A stretch of DNA of 64,000 bases. Source: JAIEPX01 sp963725255. GTDB lineage: Bacteria; Pseudomonadota; Gammaproteobacteria; JAIEPX01. Within the stretch, counting starts at the first letter, position 1, and each line of letters begins with the position of its first letter. This document shows, piece by piece, positions 56,179 through 64,000 of the stretch. A program made the position numbers and the translations under genes. Where the stretch lies: the NCBI GenBank assembly GCA_963725255.1, contig CAVRXV010000007.1, forward strand, positions 1-64,000. The letters are read 5' to 3'. Under the pieces are notes generated by a model, which was not told the origin of the DNA, searched no databases, and saw only the letters and a list, made by a program, of their open reading frames with translations.

Positions 56179-56250
56179 TCTCAAATCCATCCTCATTTAA
56201 GAGATGACAATACTAAGATTTCTTTGAGCAATCTAATATTAAGAAGGTAA
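56179..56250 (+). pseudogene. Fragment of the 3' end of lpxB
   Basis: The frame reads SQIHPHLRDDNTKISLSNLI-LRR-stop, against SQIHHHLKDDETKISLSNLI-LGM... at the end of lpxB (about 48838-48910). DNA similarity begins near 56172 and continues past the gene into the palindromic repeat (CCCGTTGACTAT). No other part of lpxB is present upstream. The fragment lies on the same strand as lpxB, 7.2 kb away on the far side of the accessory cluster. It shows how lpxB probably ended before its repeat insertion. Confidence 0.7.
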
Positions 56251-56264
56251 GGAAGGTGTCGGGT

Positions 56265-56394
56265 CTCCCGTTGACTATCTCACTCTCTCTTTTATGGTCA
56301 ATGAAGGTGTCAGATCTAAGATTGATCCATTTCTGAATACATTAATTAAATATGCCACGAGTAAAATATAGTATTGATCTTAGATCTGACATCT
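56265..56394. repeat. Two repeats: CCCGTTGACTATCTCACTCT element and GGTGTCAGATCT palindrome
   Basis: 56265-56293 (TCCCGTTGACTATCTCACTC plus TCTCTTTTA) recurs with changes at 62234-62263 and partly at the end of lpxB. Directly after it, arms near 56305-56326 and 56371-56394 (GTCAGATCTAAGATTGAT against GTATTGATCTTAGATCTGAC) form a member of the hairpin family; the right arm ends 4 bp from the stop of the giant surface-protein gene. Confidence 0.75.
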
Positions 56395-56398
56395 TTGT

Positions 56399-59300
56399 TT
56401 AAACAATGTGAACAAAGCCCAATGTATGCTGAGCGATAACTTCTTCGTGTGTGACAGCTTGCTCGTAGGTTGTATAGTTCGCGGTTGAGTTTATGATAGA
56501 CCAGGTATCGGCGCCTTGGTTGGTGAGTGTCAAGCCATTTCCAGCACCACCATTCACCGTGACGGGTACTGCATTAGCTGCATTAACAACCGAACCACCC
56601 GCTGATGTAAACTTATCAAAGCCCGTGGATCCTAGTGTGACGGTAAATGTATCCGTGTCCTGGAGGATCACTGAGTCTTGAGCATTACCAGTGACAGTCA
56701 ACATGTTAGAATGCGACATTGCATTCACGCCAGCAGGATCTAATGTGATTTGATTGCCTATCATGGATTGTAGCGGCTGTAAATTAATGTCATCAAAACC
56801 TGAGAAAACACCGTTATTCAAGTTGGCATTATTACCATCCGACTCAAACCACAGCGTATTAGGGCCTGCGCCCAAAGCACCCGAACCTGCGTAAATGGAG
56901 CCAGCGACAGTGTCAAGCGGACTAAAGACAATAGTATTCATACCGGGCCCGCCGTTAATAATATCAGAGCCAGCGCCAGTGTTGATAAAAGTGTTGCCTG
57001 AGCCGACATCAATCGTGTGATCAACAGCACCCGCATAGATCACATCATTGCTGCCCAATCCGTAAATAATACTGCCGGGCGTTGAGTCACCCATCTGCGT
57101 GATAGCACCACTGAAATTACCACCAAAAACAACATATACATTACCACCTACCGTCACGGTAAGATCATTCAGTCCACTACCATTAAGATCGCCACCGCCA
57201 CCCAAAGTCGCATTCGCTAAATTTATCGATGGATCTGTAATGACAAAGCCCTCATTGGAAGTCAGCGTCGTATAATTGATGACCTCAGAAGAAAAGGTGG
57301 TACTACCGAAAATGACATAGATAGCACCGTGCCCACCATTAGCATCTGCATCAATAAAGGCAAAAGCAGGGAGTCCACTACCATTGAAATCACCCAAATA
57401 AGCAATGCTAGTAATGTCAGCTGTGGTGCCTGAGGTTAATTCAATTCCTTGGCTTGGTGTCATCGTGGCTATATTGAAGGAAGTCGCTGTCAAAAAGCTG
57501 GCGTTTCCAAAGATGACATAGACATTATTGTTCGACTCTACCGCAATATCATCAATACCACTGCCGGTAAAATCACCGATATTGGTGGGGGCAATGATAT
57601 TAAAATAGGTCAAGGGACTCGGGTTATTCGTGATGATAAATCCATCAGCACCCGTAATCCCCGCTGAAGTGATATTCACGTAGGGGCTGAAAACCGGTGT
57701 ATTGCCTAAGATAACACCTACCCCAACATTGTAGGCACTCACAAAAATATCGTTCATACCATCGCCCGTAAAATTGGCACCTGCTACTGAAGGGATGAAC
57801 TGATTATATGAACCGGGGGTCAGTATTTGAAAACCATCACTACCGTTAAGGGTAGACAAATTGATACTCATACCCGCCGTATCGGTATTAGAGCCAAATA
57901 CCACAGCGCCCGCGCCCGATCTTGAATTGAAAAAGATAATGTCACTGAAACCATCACCCGTCACATCTCCCAGGGCAGCTGCTTGACTGCTATACCCGGC
58001 CGGATAGGACAACGAAATACTATTGGTAGGACCAAGACTCACCGGTGAGGTGAGTGGGCCCGGTTGTCCCAAAACGATTAAAGAGGGTAAGTCATAAATA
58101 CCAGCAAACAGAAAATCGTTCAACCCATCTCCAGTGAAATCGCCGATTGATAAAACTTGAGGAGAAAGTGAAAAAGCTTCGCTTGCAGTATCAAAGTTTA
58201 TTAGGGTCACGGAAGCATCGGTAAAAGGCACACTGGCATGAAAAGCGGCTTGACCTTGAATCGTAAAGGCTGCGCTGTAGGGGCTCAGAAATGACCTTCC
58301 ATTGCTAATCAATAATTCATCGAAGCCATCACCCGTTGGCGCGATCACTGTGCTCGAGTAGTTAGAAGCGGAGTCGGTAGCCGTTGAGGTTAACTCAAAA
58401 CCGTGTGTGCCATCCATTAAGGAACTCAAGGTTAAATCCAGTGGTACTGGGCTAGGCGGCGGATCAAATATCACATGCACGCCATTCTCAATATTGAGCA
58501 CTGAGCCACTTAATGCAGTGTAAGTGGTATATCCTGTTGGGCCCGCAGACATTACCCAGCTATCGGTTGCCACCAACCCTACCGTATCTTGCGGATTCCC
58601 ATTAATGGTTATTGTGTCCGCATTAGACATACTCAACACGTTGGCAGCATCTAAATAAATTACATTACCCGTGAGCGATTGCATGGGTTGTAAATCAATG
58701 GTGTCGATTCCTGTGTAGTTGGTAGGGGTCGTAATAAAATTCACCGTCGTGCTATCTTGCTCTAACCAGAGTGTATTGTTGCCTGTGCCTGCGTTAACCG
58801 CCACATCAAAAGGTGAGTAAACAATGGTGTTATCACCATTATGAGTGGTACCCGTAATGGTATCGGCGCCTATACCCGTATTGATAAAATTCGTACCAGA
58901 ACCCGGAATAATCGTTTGATTGGCTGCGCCTGCATAAATCACTTCATTACCCGGTGCACCAATAATGGTACCTGGGGTACTACCACCCATTTGCGTAATG
59001 ATGTTGCTAAAATTAGCCCCAAAAACAACATGTGTTTCTGTGGTGCCATAAATGTTACTAAATACCAGATCACCGAGGCCATCACCATTAAGATCTCCGG
59101 CACCAGAAACTGCTTTTGCATCGGTAGCAACATTACCGGCAGAGTAATTTTTGATTATAAAGCCCTCTTGTGAAGTGAGATTCGAGAGATTGAGGGTCGT
59201 TCCAAAAGGCGTATTGCTACCATAAAGCACGAAAACTTCGCCCAGACCGGTTGCTGTATCGACTGAAATGGCTAGATCAGGATAGATACTGCCATTCATG

Positions 59301-61915
59301 CTGCCAACATAAGCTAGACCAGTGATAGTATCGCCCGTGGGGACGTCGATCTTGAAACCTTGCGCTGCGGTCATAGTGGAGACATCGAATACCCCCGAAT
59401 GGCTAGCGAGTGCGGGGCTACCATAGATAACATAAACAGCGCCTGAGTGGGGATCTGCCAAAGCAAGATCGTCATAGCCACTACCTGTAAAGTTGCCGGC
59501 ATTGGCCATAAAAGTGCCAAGACCGCCTAAAAAGGTTGCCTCAGTACCAATGATAAATTGCACTCCTTCACCAGTGGTCGTGGCCAACGTTGTGCCATCC
59601 ACGGTTCCCGAACTGCCCAGGCTAGGACTACCAAATATCACGTTGACGACACCTTGAAGTGAGGTGTTAATATAATGATAGGCAATTGCATCAAAGCCAT
59701 CGCCGGTAATATCAATGCCCAGAGCTTCACCCACGGGGCCTACGACACTAATATGATCATTCGTGATAACAAAACCATTCCCACCTGTCAATTGCGTAGC
59801 AATATCCAGAGAAGACGGCAGTGTAGTCGAGCCAAAAATAACATAAAGAGGAGTAACGCTATTCACACCGAATACAGCAATGTCAGCAACGCCATCACCA
59901 TTCACATCGCCCAAACCGCCCACTGAGGCTAAACCAGAAAAACCAAGACTATCCGTAATCGCCATAGCGTGCCCGCTGCTAACGAGGGTACTTATATCAA
60001 CCGAACCGCTGATGCTACTCAGAGGACTAAAAACTATATATTCGGTTTGTGGATTTAAGCTTACCGCGCTAGCGCTGCCAATAAAGAAATCGTTAGTTCC
60101 AATCCCCGAGAAATTACCTACGTTCCCTATGCCGATATTGCCAAAACTCACACCCGGAGCAACTTCAAATTCTTCGAAGGATGAGAAAATCTTGGACGAA
60201 TTGACCCCGGGATCAGTAGTCACTGTAGCAGGCTCAGAGGCTGATCCCGGCAGCAAAAATACTTGACCATAAAAGGGTGGTTGCCCAAAAGGGGCTTCAA
60301 TAGCCAGTGAGGCGAACCCATCACCTGTGGGAATAATAGCGTCCGAATTACCAAAATAAGGATTAGCATTCTCACCGGAAGTTGGCTGCAGGATATTAAA
60401 TCCATTAGTCCCATCCAGGTTTAAGGTATTGATGATGATCGGACTCGATGGGGGGATTGATGGGGGTATTATTGATAAGAAGGGTAATAAGGATTCTGCG
60501 CCAGTAAGTCCTGGAGATATAACAAACATTTCAGGGATAAAGAGCGTAGGTTCGGACCCCGTTGGTGAGATTCCAGACGATACCATATCAGTAGACATGG
60601 TCGTAGTATTTTCAGAAGGTTGTGCTGAGGTACTTGTTGGTTGAGCCGCTTGAGCGAGCCCTGCTCCTTGGGCTGCTTGGACATTAATTACGGTTGCAAC
60701 TGTGTGGGGACCTGTCACTCCATTACCTTCACCCGACAAAATTTCATTTCGTATTTGTTCAATTTCTATTGCATTTAATGAACCTAAATTTGCTTCTACA
60801 CCCAGCCCTTGCAGATGATAAATTTGATCGGCGGTTGCAAAGGTACTAAACGTTTGATTGAAAATGGCTGGATTTAACGCAGCTAATCCAGTAATTACTG
60901 CTATTTCTGGCATTGTCATATAGGCCATTTGTTCAACCATCACTATGCCAGCGGCATAACTTTCGGCAATAAGGACTTCATTTAAACTTCTAAGTTCTGC
61001 GGCTGCAACATCATCAATCGACGGACGAGTAACCGTATCATCAACCGTTTTTATTTGGAGTTGAAATGATTGTGTTGTATGAAATCCAATTTTATTTTGT
61101 ATTGAATATGCATTAATAACGATTTCAGTACTACCAGCAGATCCTGGTGTTGGAATTCCTGCTAAATAATATTTCCCCTCTCCCACATGTGCAAAACTCA
61201 TCCATGCAGGCAATTCACCGTCAGTTGTTTTTGCAACAAGAACAAATTTATCGGCGTCTGCACCTTGTAGATTGAAATAATAACCATACAATGATCCAAT
61301 GACTGCTATCGGTAATGGTTCACCTTCCCATTGGAAAATATTCGAGTGTGGATGCACGATCATATCTTGTGTTTCACCTGCAGCAGGATCAGTGATATGC
61401 AGTTGCGGTAATTCGAATCCTGCTTCAGGTTTGCTGAAAAAACCTTTTAGTACTGCAATTGTTTTTGCTGTTTCATCGTGTGATTGAATCATCAAATCTT
61501 CACCATGACGATGTAAATCTTTTACATCAAATTCTTTTGCATTTAAATAATAATTGTCACCCGGTTGTGAAAGCACTGCACTACCGAGTGAAAGAAAAAT
61601 TTCGTGAGATGTTTGATTAGAATCAGTTGATGTTAAATGCACACTCAACATTTTATTCAAATCATCATTTGTGAATTGTTGATCTGTAAATTGAATAAGA
61701 GAATTTGGTGCACTGAAAAATTGATTAAATATTATTGGTGGATTATCAGCAACATTGAGTTGTAAATTATTATCAATTCGCGTGATCGAAGAAACCTCTG
61801 TGAACGATTGATCACATAGGATTCGGTCACCCGAACTGACAACAACGCTCATACCGGGTTCTACCGCTTCTAATGCTCCAGCTCCCTGAGCACGGCTGAT
61901 TTCAAACATGCTCAT
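56399..61915 (-). CDS. Giant FG-GAP/RTX-like surface protein, probable type I secretion substrate
   Basis: The protein has 1838 residues and no signal peptide. An N-terminal region of about 110 residues (MSMFEISRAQGAGALEAVEPGM...) is followed by an Ig-like/He_PIG domain (about 200-290, ADKFVLVAKTTDGELPAWMSF) and a Pro/Ser-rich linker (about 410-500). Two large similar halves follow (about 505-1130 and 1170-1790). Each has a run of FG-GAP/integrin-type calcium motifs (GDVNGDGVADIAVFG, GDLNGDGLGDLVFS; GDFTGDGLNDFLFAG, GDVTGDGFSDIIFF), then RTX-like glycine/aspartate repeats (GAPGNEVIYAGAANQTI; GLGSNDVIYAGAVDHTI). The C-terminus, ending GFVHIV, would carry the export signal. These features suit a calcium-binding adhesin or toxin-like protein exported by a TolC-dependent system. 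Neither partner proteins nor catalytic motifs are seen. The frame is unbroken over 5.5 kb. Confidence 0.8.
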   Translation of the reverse strand: MSMFEISRAQGAGALEAVEPGMSVVVSSGDRILCDQSFTEVSSITRIDNNLQLNVADNPPIIFNQFFSAPNSLIQFTDQQFTNDDLNKMLSVHLTSTDSNQTSHEIFLSLGSAVLSQPGDNYYLNAKEFDVKDLHRHGEDLMIQSHDETAKTIAVLKGFFSKPEAGFELPQLHITDPAAGETQDMIVHPHSNIFQWEGEPLPIAVIGSLYGYYFNLQGADADKFVLVAKTTDGELPAWMSFAHVGEGKYYLAGIPTPGSAGSTEIVINAYSIQNKIGFHTTQSFQLQIKTVDDTVTRPSIDDVAAAELRSLNEVLIAESYAAGIVMVEQMAYMTMPEIAVITGLAALNPAIFNQTFSTFATADQIYHLQGLGVEANLGSLNAIEIEQIRNEILSGEGNGVTGPHTVATVINVQAAQGAGLAQAAQPTSTSAQPSENTTTMSTDMVSSGISPTGSEPTLFIPEMFVISPGLTGAESLLPFLSIIPPSIPPSSPIIINTLNLDGTNGFNILQPTSGENANPYFGNSDAIIPTGDGFASLAIEAPFGQPPFYGQVFLLPGSASEPATVTTDPGVNSSKIFSSFEEFEVAPGVSFGNIGIGNVGNFSGIGTNDFFIGSASAVSLNPQTEYIVFSPLSSISGSVDISTLVSSGHAMAITDSLGFSGLASVGGLGDVNGDGVADIAVFGVNSVTPLYVIFGSTTLPSSLDIATQLTGGNGFVITNDHISVVGPVGEALGIDITGDGFDAIAYHYINTSLQGVVNVIFGSPSLGSSGTVDGTTLATTTGEGVQFIIGTEATFLGGLGTFMANAGNFTGSGYDDLALADPHSGAVYVIYGSPALASHSGVFDVSTMTAAQGFKIDVPTGDTITGLAYVGSMNGSIYPDLAISVDTATGLGEVFVLYGSNTPFGTTLNLSNLTSQEGFIIKNYSAGNVATDAKAVSGAGDLNGDGLGDLVFSNIYGTTETHVVFGANFSNIITQMGGSTPGTIIGAPGNEVIYAGAANQTIIPGSGTNFINTGIGADTITGTTHNGDNTIVYSPFDVAVNAGTGNNTLWLEQDSTTVNFITTPTNYTGIDTIDLQPMQSLTGNVIYLDAANVLSMSNADTITINGNPQDTVGLVATDSWVMSAGPTGYTTYTALSGSVLNIENGVHVIFDPPPSPVPLDLTLSSLMDGTHGFELTSTATDSASNYSSTVIAPTGDGFDELLISNGRSFLSPYSAAFTIQGQAAFHASVPFTDASVTLINFDTASEAFSLSPQVLSIGDFTGDGLNDFLFAGIYDLPSLIVLGQPGPLTSPVSLGPTNSISLSYPAGYSSQAAALGDVTGDGFSDIIFFNSRSGAGAVVFGSNTDTAGMSINLSTLNGSDGFQILTPGSYNQFIPSVAGANFTGDGMNDIFVSAYNVGVGVILGNTPVFSPYVNITSAGITGADGFIITNNPSPLTYFNIIAPTNIGDFTGSGIDDIAVESNNNVYVIFGNASFLTATSFNIATMTPSQGIELTSGTTADITSIAYLGDFNGSGLPAFAFIDADANGGHGAIYVIFGSTTFSSEVINYTTLTSNEGFVITDPSINLANATLGGGGDLNGSGLNDLTVTVGGNVYVVFGGNFSGAITQMGDSTPGSIIYGLGSNDVIYAGAVDHTIDVGSGNTFINTGAGSDIINGGPGMNTIVFSPLDTVAGSIYAGSGALGAGPNTLWFESDGNNANLNNGVFSGFDDINLQPLQSMIGNQITLDPAGVNAMSHSNMLTVTGNAQDSVILQDTDTFTVTLGSTGFDKFTSAGGSVVNAANAVPVTVNGGAGNGLTLTNQGADTWSIINSTANYTTYEQAVTHEEVIAQHTLGFVHIV

Positions 61916-61940
61916 AATACCACCTCATACCAACCCTGCT

Positions 61941-61973
61941 GCAAAGCCCGAACCACGGGCCTTCCAGCTTTGC
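61941..61973 (-). promoter_or_regulatory. Nested hairpin in the 5' leader of the surface-protein gene
   Basis: On the minus strand GCAAAGC...GCTTTGC encloses GCCCG-TGGTT-CGGGC, 25 bases upstream of the ATG at 61915 and just before the AGGTGG ribosome site. Such a structure could affect translation or mRNA stability. No known riboswitch or thermometer motif was recognised. Confidence 0.45.
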
Positions 61974-62330
61974 ACTAACACCTTTATTACTAAAAAGGTC
62001 CGTATACATTAAGTATAGCACATAATCTTAAAGTGATTGGGATTTTAATGCTTAAAAATAATATATTGAACTATATATTAACCATTAGCATATATTAAGG
62101 AGGGTTGTAAATTATACTATAGATACGTGATTGATGAACGTATTTTCGGCATACACTATAGAATGAGTGACAGCAGATGAGTAAGTGGTAAGAAGTCATA
62201 GTATGAAGAAAAACTATAGTAATGGTTTCAGATCTTCCGTTAGCTATCTCACTCTCTCTTTTACGAGGGAGCATCTGTTCCAATAAGATTGTGTCTACTT
62301 CGGGCGTGGGTTAGAGATAATAGCAACAGT
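61974..62330. other. Intergenic region with a dispersed repeat copy
   Basis: No gene is visible here. CTTCCGTTAGCTATCTCACT-CTCTCTTTTA at 62234-62263 is a copy of the repeat at 56265. It is preceded by GGTTTCAGATC, a degraded version of the GGTGTCAGATC motif, in the same order as at 56251-56293. The rest is AT-rich and must carry the promoter of the minus-strand surface-protein gene. Confidence 0.5.
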
Positions 62331-63278
62331 CTATTTTTGCATTTCAGCAGCGATTGCTTTATTTTTAGCGGAATTATTCTTGCTCACAGTTTTTACAGCA
62401 TGTGATATGATTTCTCCAAACATAGGGAGTTGATTTAATCGTGTTATTTGATCATCAGTACATTGCTGGTAGTAGGCCGCAAATCCAGCAACGCCAAATG
62501 TAATAAACATTTTCTTCGCTTCAGCAATATGAGGAGCGTCGTCTTTTCTTGGATACTCTTGTAAAAAAGAAAATAATTCCAGCCCTTTGGAAAGGAATTT
62601 CAAATAAGCTCGGCATTCAATATAGGCATGGTCAGTTATAAGTGCTTTGCGGAATGTTTCAGGAGCAAGCTTACCATTATCAATCTGATGTACATACTCA
62701 AGATTTTGTAAAGCTTGTTCGTTTTCATGGATGACAAGTAGGTCACCATAGTAAGGTGTCATGAGAATATCTTCTCTGAAGTATGAGGTTAAACAAGGGT
62801 TATTAGATGACTCGATTAGTGCAGTTGGGTTAACTCGCGTTAAGGCAAACGCACTTGAGGCCATAGCATGCTCGCCGAGTGAAAAAACAAATTGTGCAAA
62901 TTTTTCTCGAGAGTGGACTACGCACGGTGACATTCGAGGGTTTTTACTCGCAAGAAAATATTTTAAACAAAGAAATTTCAAATGGGCTTGAGCTAAGCAT
63001 TGCTTGACGTCCTGAGATTTTGCCTTGTGATAAGGTGTTTGACCTTCTTTATCGACACAGTTGGTTTCATGACCATTCTCAAGCAGCAACGTACAAAGAG
63101 TTAGGTTGTCTTTGTCTGCAGCTACATGTAAAAGACTAAAGCCTTTTGTCTTGGTAGCGGCGCGAATTAGCTTAGGTTCTTGTGTGAGCAACAAGATTAC
63201 AGTATTAGCATCATTGCTTTCACAAGCATTTAAAATCGCTAATCTATTATCCTCAAAAAACGTATCTTTTTTTTGCAT
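62331..63278 (-). CDS. Ankyrin-repeat protein
   Basis: The 315 residues begin with two or three ankyrin repeats: NRLAILNACESNDANTVILLLTQEP, GFSLLHVAADKDNLTLCTLLLENGHETN and EGQTPYHKAKSQDVKQCLAQ (about residues 10-95). The remaining 220 residues are helical and not recognised. There is no signal peptide or membrane segment. Ankyrin proteins are common translocated effectors in Legionella, Coxiella and Rickettsiella relatives, so a host-directed role is plausible but unproven. GCCC-rich sequence lies upstream and no strong ribosome site stands out. Confidence 0.75.
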   Translation of the reverse strand: MQKKDTFFEDNRLAILNACESNDANTVILLLTQEPKLIRAATKTKGFSLLHVAADKDNLTLCTLLLENGHETNCVDKEGQTPYHKAKSQDVKQCLAQAHLKFLCLKYFLASKNPRMSPCVVHSREKFAQFVFSLGEHAMASSAFALTRVNPTALIESSNNPCLTSYFREDILMTPYYGDLLVIHENEQALQNLEYVHQIDNGKLAPETFRKALITDHAYIECRAYLKFLSKGLELFSFLQEYPRKDDAPHIAEAKKMFITFGVAGFAAYYQQCTDDQITRLNQLPMFGEIISHAVKTVSKNNSAKNKAIAAEMQK

Positions 63279-63468
63279 GGTCTTGGGCTCCTACAATCTA
63301 AGAATTTCTCTCTGTTGAATATAGCAATCGTTTCTTAAATGCATATTAAGAAGTAATGGTGTCAGACTAACACACCAAATCTTCCCCTTACCACTTACAT
63401 TTTATTCATGTTTTTGCAAAGTGATCTCGATCAATGATGAAATTAATCTTCGATCAGAGAATTTAGTT

Positions 63469-64000
63469 TTAAACAAACTCTGGCGCTTCAAATTCTCCAC
63501 TGCGCAAAATTCCACGCGTTGATGAATTAACTGAATCGATCAACAGTTGCACTTCAGGAACATCAGCGACCATGAGTTCTAGCTCAGAAACGGCTTGATT
63601 AAGGCTGTAACCTTTTCTAAATAAAATATTATACGCTCTGCGCAAACCATTGATAGCATCCGCAGTAAATCCACGTCGTTTTAATCCAACAATATTTAAT
63701 CCACAAATTTTAGGCGGATCACCGGTGACAATTACATACGCCGGAATATCTTTTCGTACCATCGATGCAGTAATAAAACTGTGCGCACCAATACTGGTAT
63801 ATTGATGAACGCCTACAAATCCACCGATATACGCGTAATCGGCCACTTTAACATGACCCGCAAAACCTGTGTTGTTCACGAGAAATACGTGGTTTGCAAT
63901 TTGACAATCATGAGCAATATGGACATATGCCATAATAAAATTATTGTTTCCAATTCGCGTCGTGCCATCGCCCGTTACTGTGCCTCGATTAATTGTGCAA
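63469..64000 (-). CDS. lpxA: UDP-N-acetylglucosamine acyltransferase, C-terminal part, cut by the window edge
   Basis: LpxA transfers a hydroxyacyl chain from ACP to UDP-GlcNAc, the first step of lipid A synthesis. About 177 residues are visible. The frame continues beyond the window: CTINRGTVTGDGTTRIGNNN leads into FIMAYVHIAHDCQIANHV, with the catalytic His in AYVHIAHDC. The left-handed helix hexapeptides continue through GGFVGVHQYTSIG and GDPPKICGLNIVGLKRRGF, followed by the C-terminal helical domain ending EAPEFV. The gene faces lpxB, 14.5 kb away, unlike the usual co-directional lpxA-lpxB order. Confidence 0.95.
   Translation of the reverse strand, partial: CTINRGTVTGDGTTRIGNNNFIMAYVHIAHDCQIANHVFLVNNTGFAGHVKVADYAYIGGFVGVHQYTSIGAHSFITASMVRKDIPAYVIVTGDPPKICGLNIVGLKRRGFTADAINGLRRAYNILFRKGYSLNQAVSELELMVADVPEVQLLIDSVNSSTRGILRSGEFEAPEFV

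Noticed and set aside
58841..59173. Open frames on the plus strand within the giant surface-protein gene (also at 59880-60266 and 60429-60644)
   Set aside because: They are opposite-strand shadows of a repetitive, biased coding sequence with no ribosome sites or family resemblance.

Overview
The window looks like a chromosomal stretch of a host-associated gammaproteobacterium, probably near Legionellales/Coxiellaceae. This is inferred from an AT-rich sequence, a GacA/UvrY-uvrC pair, a very large NAD-specific glutamate dehydrogenase, an lpxA/lpxB neighbourhood, and several proteins with eukaryote-type domains (OTU-like protease, ankyrin repeats, coiled-coil/membrane proteins) typical of intracellular bacteria. 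The genus cannot be fixed from the sequence alone.

Layout. 1-2.8 kb: an IS110-family (IS1111-like) element split in frame by a complete IS3-family element. 2.85-8.4 kb: uvrC, uvrY/gacA, tRNA-Ser(UGA) beside duplicated palindromic tRNA-end sequence, a YccA-like membrane protein and two L,D-transpeptidases. 8.5-16.7 kb: a TolC-like channel with a C-terminal SPOR domain, a haloalkane dehalogenase homologue lacking its nucleophile, and the 1619-residue glutamate dehydrogenase. 17-21.6 kb: an OmpR-type two-component system, a DnaA-box cluster and a large membrane/coiled-coil protein. 21.6-24.4 kb: a toxin-antitoxin island (fitA with decayed fitB, and hipBA) bounded by 26-bp inverted repeats. 24.4-36.6 kb: ABC transporter, DUF2797 protein, FNT channel, a long GltD-like flavoprotein split by frameshifts, grxD, an unknown protein with a C-terminal membrane segment, fdxA, mscS and a small secreted protein. 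36.8-45.9 kb: acnA, a second membrane/coiled-coil gene and dnaE, all riddled with frameshifts, with intact pncC between. 46-49 kb: rnhB, a Gfo/Idh/MocA oxidoreductase and lpxB. 49-56 kb: a minus-strand accessory cluster (LuxR-type regulator, DUF1016-N chimera, repeat-module/OTU-like protease). 56.4-63.3 kb: a giant FG-GAP/RTX-like surface protein and an ankyrin protein. The right edge cuts lpxA.

The window is dense in short palindromic repeats: a GG(G/T)GTCAGATCT hairpin family in gene gaps, a 132-bp MITE-like element with GGCGTCGCGTCTT-type ends, a 135-150 bp hairpin element present twice in opposite orientation, and a 30-bp perfect palindrome. The MITE ends also flank the toxin-antitoxin island, and a related tandem repeat is the IS110 target. 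One repeat has altered the 3' end of lpxB, whose likely original tail survives as a fragment 7.2 kb away.

The most notable candidate is the 48.9-55.2 kb cluster. A single-base frameshift conceals a roughly 945-codon protein with a glycine-rich membrane region, three diverged modules of about 110 residues and an OTU-like cysteine protease. Upstream lie a protein that joins a DUF1016 N-terminal domain to unrelated sequence, and a LuxR regulator. Effector function is an inference. The frameshift-rich 36.8-45.9 kb segment should be checked for sequencing error before any gene loss is claimed.
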